A stretch of 22,616 nucleotides of DNA, from NCBI GenBank assembly GCA_045579745.1, contig JAZNMQ010000061.1, positions 1-22,616 of the forward strand, in the 5' to 3' direction. The notes below the pieces were generated by a model. The model did no database searches, was not told the DNA's origin, and saw only the letters and a list, made by a program, of their open reading frames with translations. Shown here one piece after another: positions 7,621 to 14,051 of the stretch; within the stretch, counting starts at the first letter, position 1; every line of letters starts with the position of its first letter. This DNA comes from Flemingiibacterium sp045579745. GTDB lineage: Bacteria; Bacillota; Clostridia; Oscillospirales; CAG-272. A program made the translations under genes and the position numbers.

Positions 7621-9267
7621 TTAATTTGCAAATCTTACAGTTTCGTCTTCTGATATTCTGCAATCTATTACATATGGAGTGGTCCTCGTCGGAACAAAGG
7701 CTTTGCTAAGCGCGGTCCGCAGCGACTGTAAGCTGTCTGCACAGGAGCCGTCCGCGCCGAATGCTTTTGCAAGCATAACGAAGTCTGTTTTCCGATTCAA
7801 GGACGATTGGCTCGTCCGTCCGAACATCGATTTTTGCCATTGACGAACCATTCCGAGAGAGCTGTTGTTCATAATAATAATTACAAGAGGGATTTTGTAG
7901 GTTACTGCTGTTGCAAGCTCGGTTAGGTTCATACCGAAGCTTCCGTCGCCTGTGATAAGAAGCGTTTTTCCGCCGTTTTTTAACGGTTGCTCCGCTTTAG
8001 CAAGGCTTGCACCTATAGCCGCGCCCATTCCGTAGCCCATTGTTCCAAGCCCTCCGCTTGACAGAAAGCCTCGCGTTGTGCGTATCGGGTAATACTGCGC
8101 CGTCCACATCTGGTGCTGGCCGACATCGGTAACAACGGTGCTTTTGCCTGCGTATTCCGATGCGAGCTTGAGAATAGCTTCGGGTGTAAAGGAATTGTCA
8201 TCCTCGTTTATTATTTCACCGTTTGAGGAAATTTCGGGCATCCAGATTGCTTTATCTTCGTTCGGAAGCCTCTCGATGAGCTTTGAAATGACACATGAAA
8301 TGTCGCCGATAACATAAGCGGTGTCTTGAATATTTTTGTCGACCTCGGCAGGGTCTATGTCAATTTGAAGAATTTTAGCGCTTCCGACAAGCTCGCCGCG
8401 TGAGCCTATAGCTCGGTCGGAAAAACGTGTTCCGATTGCGATTATCAGGTCGGCCTGCTTCATTGCGGAGTTCGCAGGCTTTAACCCGTGCATTCCGATG
8501 AGCCCGAGCTTGCCCTCAAAATCTGATTCAATTGCGGAAAGTCCCATCAGGCTGCAGCCTATCGGTGCACCGATGCGGGATGAGAGTTGCTTGACAAGCT
8601 TGCCTGCATTGGCGCTTACAACGCCGCCGCCGCAGTAGATAAACGGATGTATAGACGCACGAATAAGCTCGCAAGCATTGAGAAGCTCTTCTTCTGAAAC
8701 GGACACCTTTTTCGGTTTAGGGAGCTGTATGGACGTGAAATCGCACCGTGCGGTTTGAACATCCTTGGGAATATCAACAAGAACGGGCCCCTGTCTGCCC
8801 TCTCTTGCAATTGCAAAGGCTTCGCGCAAAATTCTATGAAGGTCGCGAACATCCTTAACTATGAAATTGTGCTTGGTGATTGGCATTGTTATATCGGCGA
8901 TATCAACTTCCTGGAAGCTGTCAGTTCCGATTTGCTCGGTCGGAACATTTCCCGTGATTGCTACCATAGGAACCGAATCAAGATAAGCCGTTGCAATACC
9001 GGTGACGAGATTCGACGCACCGGGGCCTGAGGTGGCAATAACAACTCCAACCTTTCCTGTTGAGCGAGCCCAGCCATCTGCGGCATGCGCTGCTCCCTGC
9101 TCATGCGCGGTGAGGATATGGCGGATTTTGCGCCGCTTTTGCTCGAGCGCGTCGTATATATGTAAAACCTGACCGCCGGGATACCCAAAAACGGTGTCAA
9201 CACCCTCCTCAAGCAGAGTTTCAACTATTATATTTGCACCGCTCAGGCGTCTTGGCTTCTTTTCCAT
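7621..9267 (-). CDS. ilvB: Acetolactate synthase, catalytic (large) subunit
   Basis: The 548-residue ThDP enzyme condenses pyruvate into acetolactate, or pyruvate with 2-ketobutyrate. The order of domains is normal: a pyrimidine-binding domain with the catalytic Glu (residue 56) in TAHEQGAAHAADGWAR, the GPGASNLVTGIATAYLDSVP segment, a central FAD-type domain, and a pyrophosphate-binding domain with GDGSFGMNL near 440 and the closing NN near 467. The frame can be extended to 9330 with a TTG, but the ATG at 9267 has GGAG nine bases upstream and begins with MEKKPRRLSGANIIVETL, as in homologues. The extension lies in the untranslated leader that contains two competing hairpins. Transcription comes from the promoter at 9370-9398, and ilvN follows. 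Confidence 0.95.
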   Translation of the reverse strand: MEKKPRRLSGANIIVETLLEEGVDTVFGYPGGQVLHIYDALEQKRRKIRHILTAHEQGAAHAADGWARSTGKVGVVIATSGPGASNLVTGIATAYLDSVPMVAITGNVPTEQIGTDSFQEVDIADITMPITKHNFIVKDVRDLHRILREAFAIAREGRQGPVLVDIPKDVQTARCDFTSIQLPKPKKVSVSEEELLNACELIRASIHPFIYCGGGVVSANAGKLVKQLSSRIGAPIGCSLMGLSAIESDFEGKLGLIGMHGLKPANSAMKQADLIIAIGTRFSDRAIGSRGELVGSAKILQIDIDPAEVDKNIQDTAYVIGDISCVISKLIERLPNEDKAIWMPEISSNGEIINEDDNSFTPEAILKLASEYAGKSTVVTDVGQHQMWTAQYYPIRTTRGFLSSGGLGTMGYGMGAAIGASLAKAEQPLKNGGKTLLITGDGSFGMNLTELATAVTYKIPLVIIIMNNSSLGMVRQWQKSMFGRTSQSSLNRKTDFVMLAKAFGADGSCADSLQSLRTALSKAFVPTRTTPYVIDCRISEDETVRFAN

Positions 9268-9285
9268 TTTAGCACACTCCATATG

Positions 9286-9343
9286 AACAAAAATACCGAC
9301 AGCGCGAGCTGCCGGCTTGCTCTGTCGCAATTTGCGCTTGCGA
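9286..9343 (-). promoter_or_regulatory. Structured ilvB leader, possible attenuator
   Basis: On the transcript, a first hairpin (arms at 9338-9343 and 9325-9330, TCGCAA/TTGCGA) overlaps a second one (arms at 9322-9327 and 9297-9302, CGACAG/CTGTCG, with an inner three-pair AGC/GCT extension). The second is followed by GTATTTTTG, like a weak intrinsic terminator. The two share three bases, so only one can form at a time. No leader peptide rich in branched-chain residues and no T-box sequence was found here, so the signal that would choose between them is unknown. Confidence 0.4.
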
Positions 9344-9369
9344 GAAAAATCTTATTTTTATTTAAGAAC

Positions 9370-9398
9370 AGTATATCATAGCAGCGGCATTTTGTCAA
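9370..9398 (-). promoter_or_regulatory. ilvBN promoter
   Basis: On the minus strand a perfect TTGACA (9393-9398) and TATACT (9370-9375) are separated by 17 bases. Transcription should begin near 9363, giving a leader of about 95 bases before the ilvB ATG at 9267. Confidence 0.8.
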
Positions 9399-9455
9399 GC
9401 ATAATCGGCTTTTTTGGCGCAAAGAGGGGGGAACTGTGACTGCATGCGAATTTTT

Positions 9456-9476
9456 CATAACGCTTGCAAGTTTATG
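9456..9476. promoter_or_regulatory. Dyad between the ilvB and T-box promoters, possible operator
   Basis: The perfect palindrome CTTGCAAG (9463-9470) is flanked by CATAA (9456-9460) and TTATG (9472-9476), making a nearly symmetrical 21-base site. It lies in the divergent region about 58 bases behind the ilvB -35 box and about 50 before the T-box -35 box. It does not match the CodY box. Its role is unknown; the evidence is symmetry only. The rest of 9399-9526 is AT-rich and shows GCATGC twice (9442 and 9503), with nothing else recognisable. Confidence 0.3.
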
Positions 9477-9526
9477 ATCTTTCCTGCGGGATATAGTATA
9501 TAGCATGCAAAATTTAGCATATTATC

Positions 9527-9555
9527 TTGACAAAATATATTTTGCGTGCTATAAT
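9527..9555 (+). promoter_or_regulatory. Promoter of the T-box/symporter unit
   Basis: TTGACA (9527-9532) and TATAAT (9550-9555) are both perfect consensus and 17 bases apart. Such a strong promoter fits an operon whose output is set afterwards by conditional termination. Confidence 0.88.
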
Positions 9556-9576
9556 AAAATCGCAAATAAAAGCTAT

Positions 9577-9861
9577 GACCGAGAAACGGCTTTGCCGGGA
9601 TGATATTACGGGATCACAGAGAGTTGCCGATTGGTGAGAGGCGCGTTCAACCGGATATCGGAGTTACTTCTCGAGAGCTTCGTCCCGAACGGTTTTCCTT
9701 GTAGGCGGCGACGGATTGCTACCGTTATATGGCAGTAAGTATGTGCCTGCGTTTGGGCAGGCGGTACTTATCGAGGCTCTGCCTGTGAAGGGAGAGCGAA
9801 CTGAGGTGGTAACACGGGAATTCTCGTCCTCTGTAATTTTTATTACGGAAGGGCGTTTTTT
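9577..9861 (+). promoter_or_regulatory. T-box riboswitch (tRNA-sensing transcription attenuator)
   Basis: The core T-box sequence GAGGTGGTAACACGGG lies at 9803-9818. In the antiterminator, GAGG (9803-9806) pairs with CCUC (9828-9831) leaving the classical seven-base bulge UGGUAAC (9807-9813) that binds the tRNA acceptor end; its variable base U fits a tRNA with discriminator A. The competing terminator follows at 9825-9861. Stem I starts near 9577 (GACCG with CGGUU at 9690-9694), continues with CGGGAUGA (9596-9603) against UCGUCCCG (9680-9687), and has the usual AGAGAG...UUGGUG apical region. A stable hairpin at 9736-9770 is probably stem III. The specifier loop on the 3' side (9661-9670) best aligns to UAC (9665-9667, Tyr); UUA (Leu) and GUU (Val) shifted by one or two bases are possible. 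The controlled gene is the symporter at 9895. Confidence 0.93.
9825..9861 (+). terminator. T-box conditional terminator
   Basis: Thirteen base pairs with one bulged A join 9825-9837 to 9842-9855 around a TTTT loop, followed by six T (9856-9861). The left arm is shared with the antiterminator, so binding of uncharged tRNA would disrupt it and let transcription reach the symporter. Confidence 0.9.
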
Positions 9862-9894
9862 AATGCTCTTTCCGAACCCGAAAGGAGCATTTTT

Positions 9895-11457
9895 ATGTTA
9901 GCAAAGATCCTTATGATCGTTCTCTTTTTTGCTGTTACCATTGGAGTTGGCATATGGTGCAACCGCAAAGCTACTGATGTTAACGGATTCGTCCTGGGCG
10001 GACGCGAGGTTGGCCCTTGGCTGACCGCTTTTGCATACGGTACCTCATATTTTTCTGCCGTTATTTTCGTCGGATATGCAGGTCAGTTCGGTTGGAAGTA
10101 CGGCATGTCAGCAACATGGATCGGTATCGGCAACGCACTTATCGGCAGTCTGCTCGCCTGGATCATCCTTGGCAGACGCACTCGCGTTATGACTCATCAC
10201 CTCGGAGCAAAGACAATGCCGGAGTTCTTCGAGAAGCGTTACGGCTCGACCTCGCTCAAGATTGCTGCGGCGATAATTACCTTTATATTTCTCATCCCGT
10301 ATACCGCATCTGTTTACAACGGTCTGTCGCGACTTTTTGGAATGGCATTCAACATTCCCTACGAGGCTTGCGTTATCGCTATGGCAGTTCTTACGGGAGC
10401 TTATGTAATTCTCGGCGGTTATATGGCAACCGCTATCAACGATTTTATTCAGGGATGCATTATGCTCATCGGTATTGTTGGTGTGATCGCATCGGTGCTT
10501 TCGGGGCAGGGCGGCTTTACCGAAGCTGTGATAAAGCTGTCGGAAATCCCCAATGAGGTTTCCGCAACTGCCGGAATGCAGGGCGCGTATGTATCGATGT
10601 TCGGACCTGATCCATTAAATCTGCTCGGCGTTGTAATCCTTACCTCGCTTGGAACATGGGGACTTCCTCAGATGGTGCAGAAATTTTACGCCATCAAATC
10701 TGAGGCTGCAATTTACAAGGGCACAATAATTTCAACCGTTTTTGCGATAGTTGTCGCAGGAGGCTGTTACTTCCTCGGCGGATTCGGAAGACTTTTTGGC
10801 ATTGAGCTTACTGAGGCAGGAATGCCCATCTACGACTCGGTAATTCCCAATATGCTCGCAACATTGCCTGATATTCTTATTGGCATAGTAATAGTTCTCG
10901 TGCTTTCGGCGTCTATGTCAACGCTGTCCTCGCTTGTGCTCACCTCAAGCTCTACCATTACGCTTGACCTTATTAAGGGGCACATCAAAAAAGATCTTGA
11001 AGATAAGAAGCAGCTTCTCTGCATTCGTATTTTTGTTGCGATATTCATAGTAATTTCGACCGTAATGGCTATATTCCAATATCAGTCGTCGAGCACATTT
11101 ATCGCTCAGCTTATGGGTATTTCGTGGGGAGCTCTTGCGGGCGCATTCCTTGCGCCGTTTATGTATGGCCTGTATTCAAAGCGCATTTCCGTTGTGTCTG
11201 TTTGGACGAGCTTTATAATCGGTGTCGGTCTTACAGTTTCAAACATGGTTGCAGGAATGGTTGCAACACCGTTTATCGCTTCCCCGATCAATGCAGGTGC
11301 AATTGCGATGATTTTAGGACTTATCGCAGTTCCGATCGTCAGCCTTGTTACTCCAAGACCGTCTAAGGTCGATCTTGAGGAGATATTCTCCTGCTATGAA
11401 CAAGAGGTTACTGTCAGCAAAAAATTCGCTATCAGCGACAAGGAAGAAAACAAATAA
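9895..11457 (+). CDS. Sodium:solute symporter (SSS family), T-box regulated, probable amino acid importer
   Basis: The 520-residue protein is hydrophobic throughout, with about thirteen predicted membrane helices as in the SSS (LeuT-fold) family that includes PutP and PanF. Family features include NRKATDVNGFVLGGREVGPW after the first helix, the GTSYFSAVIFVGYAGQFGW segment, the VLGGYMATAINDFIQG helix pair and LSASMSTLSSLVLTSSS. Substrate specificity cannot be read from these motifs. Because its mRNA is controlled by a tRNA-sensing T-box, the cargo should be the amino acid of that tRNA: tyrosine by the best specifier reading, leucine or valine otherwise. AAAGGAG lies eight bases before the ATG. 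A strong terminator follows, so it is a single-gene unit. Energy would come from a Na+ gradient, in keeping with the sodium-type ATP synthase nearby. Confidence 0.88.
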   Translation: MLAKILMIVLFFAVTIGVGIWCNRKATDVNGFVLGGREVGPWLTAFAYGTSYFSAVIFVGYAGQFGWKYGMSATWIGIGNALIGSLLAWIILGRRTRVMTHHLGAKTMPEFFEKRYGSTSLKIAAAIITFIFLIPYTASVYNGLSRLFGMAFNIPYEACVIAMAVLTGAYVILGGYMATAINDFIQGCIMLIGIVGVIASVLSGQGGFTEAVIKLSEIPNEVSATAGMQGAYVSMFGPDPLNLLGVVILTSLGTWGLPQMVQKFYAIKSEAAIYKGTIISTVFAIVVAGGCYFLGGFGRLFGIELTEAGMPIYDSVIPNMLATLPDILIGIVIVLVLSASMSTLSSLVLTSSSTITLDLIKGHIKKDLEDKKQLLCIRIFVAIFIVISTVMAIFQYQSSSTFIAQLMGISWGALAGAFLAPFMYGLYSKRISVVSVWTSFIIGVGLTVSNMVAGMVATPFIASPINAGAIAMILGLIAVPIVSLVTPRPSKVDLEEIFSCYEQEVTVSKKFAISDKEENK

Positions 11458-11474
11458 TAATGTTGAGATAACGA

Positions 11475-11521
11475 AACTGCTCCGACTGTGTGATATACAC
11501 AGAGCGGAGCAGTTGTTTTTG
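11475..11521 (+). terminator. Intrinsic terminator of the symporter
   Basis: AACTGCTCCG (11475-11484) pairs with CGGAGCAGTT (11505-11514), the inner CTGTGT pairs with ACACAG, and GTTTTTG follows. The minus-strand side has no T run, so it serves mainly the symporter transcript. Confidence 0.88.
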
Positions 11522-11535
11522 TGGATTTTACAGGC

Positions 11536-12195
11536 TTATATGCGGATTGCTTTGTCAACGCCGACTGCGCAGATGATAGCTTGTGCTTGCGTGCGAAGTC
11601 CAAACTCCTTGTTGACATCCTCCATAACGCGGTTTCGAATGGTATCGGGAACAAGCGTAGCTACGATTTCACGCTCATCTCCGAGCTCAAATCCGAGCAG
11701 CGCGTCTGCATTGTTGTCGGCAAGATTCGCGCGGAGAACAGTTCCGCCCGTCGCGCCTGCACCGCGTGCGGTTTTCATAACTTCCTCTGCCCAACCACGA
11801 TTTACAGCTATAAGCAAAAGAGTGTGCTTGTATTCGTTTTTCATCTTCTCCTCCTGCTTGGGAACCTCGCCGGTTAGGCGGGAAATTAATTTAGCTGTGA
11901 TATTGCCTATCGCATCTATCGGGATGATCATCATTATGCCGTGACCGCGGCCTCTCGTTGGGTCACTGTCGATTTCCCATGCGAGATGCTCGGCAACATT
12001 CTGCGTACATATGCTGAGAATTATGTCCTTATCTCTTGAATCAAGCCCGAGGATATCCATCATCTCGGAGGATGCTGTTCCCTGACCAACAAGTCGAAAA
12101 TGCCACGGTACATGATATCCTTCAAGCATCTTTATAATTTTCGTGCCTTCACCGCGGCGTGTGATAGTGAAAAGTATCATCATTCGCTCATTCAT
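11536..12195 (-). CDS. Tandem PII-like regulator paired with DUF1538 protein
   Basis: The 219-residue product contains two PII-type ferredoxin-like halves. The first (about 1-105) has a strand-helix pattern with SICTQN and GRGHGIMMIIPIDAIG, the latter like the final strand region of PII proteins. The second (about 116-219) has KHTLLLIAVNRGWAEEVMKTA, GATGGTVLRA and QAQAIICAVGVDKAIR. Normal GlnB/GlnK are about 112 residues and single-domain, and the uridylylated T-loop tyrosine context is not evident, so this is a divergent PII-like protein. ATG at 12195 has GAGG nine bases upstream; a GTG at 12201 is too close to it. It overlaps the end of the DUF1538 gene by eight bases, so the two are co-translated and it probably binds that membrane protein (inference from the AmtB-GlnK style of pairing). 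Confidence 0.78.
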   Translation of the reverse strand: MNERMMILFTITRRGEGTKIIKMLEGYHVPWHFRLVGQGTASSEMMDILGLDSRDKDIILSICTQNVAEHLAWEIDSDPTRGRGHGIMMIIPIDAIGNITAKLISRLTGEVPKQEEKMKNEYKHTLLLIAVNRGWAEEVMKTARGAGATGGTVLRANLADNNADALLGFELGDEREIVATLVPDTIRNRVMEDVNKEFGLRTQAQAIICAVGVDKAIRI

Positions 12196-13717
12196 TTTCA
12201 CTTACCTCGTCAAAATACAGAATCGAATCCTCAAGACTGCTAAATTCAGCGGTAGTCTTCTTGTGATGGGATTTGCGCTTCAGCTCGGCAACAAGACCGA
12301 TACACTGAATTGTGATAAGCGGTGTCAGCGCGACCATAGCGACAATTCCGAATGCGTCAAGCATAATGTTTCCCCCGAGCTGTGTGCATGCACCGAGTGC
12401 AAATGGGAGAATAAAGGTTGTTGTCATAGGACCGCTTGCGACTCCGCCCGAGTCGAACGCTACGCCTGTATAAAGCGGCGGTACGAAAAAGCTTATCGCG
12501 AGCGAAATGAGGTATCCTCCGATCAGGAACGGATATATCGGAATCCCGGTGAGAACACGCAGCATGGCGATTCCGACTGAAATTGCCACACCGATGGAAA
12601 GACCGGTTCCGATTGATTTCTGAGTAATGGTGCCGGTGGAAATTTCTTCAACCTGCTTTTTAAGGACGTGAACTGCGGGCTCGGCTGAAACTGTGAACCA
12701 ACCGATAAGCATTCCTATCGGAATCAGAGCAAGCTTAAAGCTGCTGCCGGCAATTTGCGCTCCGAGCAGCTGACCCGCCGGCATAAAACCGACATTTGCT
12801 CCCGTTAAAAAGAGCACGAGCCCTATATATGTATAAGTAAAACCGATTATTGCTCTTAGGAAACTGCTTCTGTTGAAGCGTCTGAAAAAAAGCTGAAACA
12901 GAAGGAAAACTGCGACTATAGGGAGAAATGCGGTGAGCATTTCTTCAGCGTATTTCGGCAGAGCGCGTGCAATCTCAATAAATGCGTCTTGTGTTGTATT
13001 GATATCTGCTATTTGCGTCTGAGTTGTAGTTGTAGCTTCCGGCTTGTAGAATATGCTGAGAAGCAAAACCGACATAATCGGACCTACGCTGCAAAGAGCA
13101 ACCATACCGAAGCTGTCATCATTATGATGATTTGCACCGACAGCGGCAACACCCGCGCCAAACGCCATTATAAACGGTACGGTAATAGGACCTGTCGTAA
13201 CTCCACCCGAGTCGAATGCCGTTGGAATAAAGCTGTTTGGCGCGAAGATGGCGACTACCATTACAATTCCGTACAAGGCTATCAGAATATAAGACAGTTT
13301 TATTCGGAAATGGGTTCTGATCATCGAAACCACGATAAACAGACCGACGCCTACTGCTACAGATAAAATGAGCACAAGGTTCGGAACGGACGGAACCTGC
13401 TCAGCAAGCACCTGCAGGTCGGGCTCGGAAATTGTGATCAGTGTTCCGAGCACAAAGCAGACTAAAAGCTTTGGAATAAGCCGCCTTGAACGGCTTATCT
13501 CGACACCAAGCCCTTCACCAAGCTGGGAAAGCGACATTCCTGAGCCGAGTGTAAATAAGCTCATGCCAAAAATCAGTGCGAGCGTGCTGAAAATAAACAG
13601 CGTCAGCACACCTGGGTCGAGCGGTGATAGTGTAATACTGAGAAGCAGTACTATTGCCGTGATCGGAAGGACTGATTGAAGTGATTCTTCAACTGTTTTT
13701 TTGAAAATTTTTATCAC
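12188..13717 (-). CDS. DUF1538 integral membrane protein, two-repeat probable transporter
   Basis: The protein of about 509 residues consists of two homologous membrane halves. Each has a hallmark loop: TAFDSGGVTTGPITVPFI in the first and VAFDSGGVASGPMTTTFI in the second, the recurrent motif of DUF1538. Inverted or parallel repeats with such Gly/Ser/Asp loops are typical of transporters, but no substrate is established as far as I know. The frame extends to an ATG at 13786, but that lies inside the atp operon terminator, so the start must be later. GTG at 13717 is the only usual start codon, yet it overlaps the ribosome site; GAGGTGAT (13713-13720) would be ideally placed for an ATT at 13708. 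The PII-like gene overlaps its end. Confidence 0.8.
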   Translation of the reverse strand: MIKIFKKTVEESLQSVLPITAIVLLLSITLSPLDPGVLTLFIFSTLALIFGMSLFTLGSGMSLSQLGEGLGVEISRSRRLIPKLLVCFVLGTLITISEPDLQVLAEQVPSVPNLVLILSVAVGVGLFIVVSMIRTHFRIKLSYILIALYGIVMVVAIFAPNSFIPTAFDSGGVTTGPITVPFIMAFGAGVAAVGANHHNDDSFGMVALCSVGPIMSVLLLSIFYKPEATTTTQTQIADINTTQDAFIEIARALPKYAEEMLTAFLPIVAVFLLFQLFFRRFNRSSFLRAIIGFTYTYIGLVLFLTGANVGFMPAGQLLGAQIAGSSFKLALIPIGMLIGWFTVSAEPAVHVLKKQVEEISTGTITQKSIGTGLSIGVAISVGIAMLRVLTGIPIYPFLIGGYLISLAISFFVPPLYTGVAFDSGGVASGPMTTTFILPFALGACTQLGGNIMLDAFGIVAMVALTPLITIQCIGLVAELKRKSHHKKTTAEFSSLEDSILYFDEVSENE

Positions 13718-13749
13718 CTCTTTACTTAGTGCTAGAATTTTATGCGTAG

Positions 13750-13784
13750 TTAAACAATAGGGGATGATGCAAGGCAACATCCCC
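13750..13784 (-). terminator. Terminator at the end of the atp operon
   Basis: On the minus strand GGGGATG (13778-13784) pairs with CATCCCC (13760-13766) around an 11-base loop, followed by the moderately T-rich TATTGTTTAA. It stands seven bases after the atpC stop codon. Because the T tract is weak, some readthrough into the DUF1538 gene is possible, and no strong promoter was seen for that gene. Confidence 0.6.
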
Positions 13785-13790
13785 AAGTTT

Positions 13791-14051
13791 TTATTTCCAT
13801 CTACAGCCGACAGCTAAAAGTGTGACATCGTCATTGTTGACGTTCAAAAGTCCGCCATCGAGCTCGGCTGTGCGCTCATCCCCGTCGGGCAGCAGCAGAC
13901 GAATATCGCCTGCCTTAACAGCCGTTAAAAACGGCATATGCTTAGCCATTATTGCAAGCTCTCCCTCGATTCCGCGAACATCAAGCTTGACTACATCTCC
14001 GACAAAAGCGTTCCCATCGGGAGTCGAAATTTTTAATTTAAATGAATTCAT
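13791..14051 (-). CDS. atpC: ATP synthase F1 epsilon subunit, short form
   Basis: The 86-residue protein covers only the N-terminal beta-sandwich of epsilon: FKLKISTPDGNAFVGDVVKL at the start and GELAIMAKHMPFLTAVKAGD in the middle are conserved. Most epsilon subunits have 130-140 residues and end in a two-helix domain that inhibits ATP hydrolysis; here the frame stops with TAA right after the sandwich. No frameshifted remainder was found before the terminator at 13784. Short epsilon subunits are known in some bacteria, so the gene is probably functional but without the helix-based brake. The ATG overlaps the atpD stop by four bases (ATGA). Confidence 0.92.
   Translation of the reverse strand: MNSFKLKISTPDGNAFVGDVVKLDVRGIEGELAIMAKHMPFLTAVKAGDIRLLLPDGDERTAELDGGLLNVNNDDVTLLAVGCRWK

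Noticed and set aside
9268..9330. N-terminal extension of ilvB from TTG at 9330
   Set aside because: It lies inside the hairpin-rich leader, has no ribosome site, and homologues begin at the MEKKPRRL position.
9268..9363. A T-box in front of ilvB
   Set aside because: Branched-chain operons often have one, but the conserved core sequence and stem I are absent and the leader is only about 95 bases long.
9421..9526. CodY-binding site near ilvB
   Set aside because: No good match to the AATTTTCWGAAAATT consensus was found; only the unrelated CTTGCAAG dyad is present.
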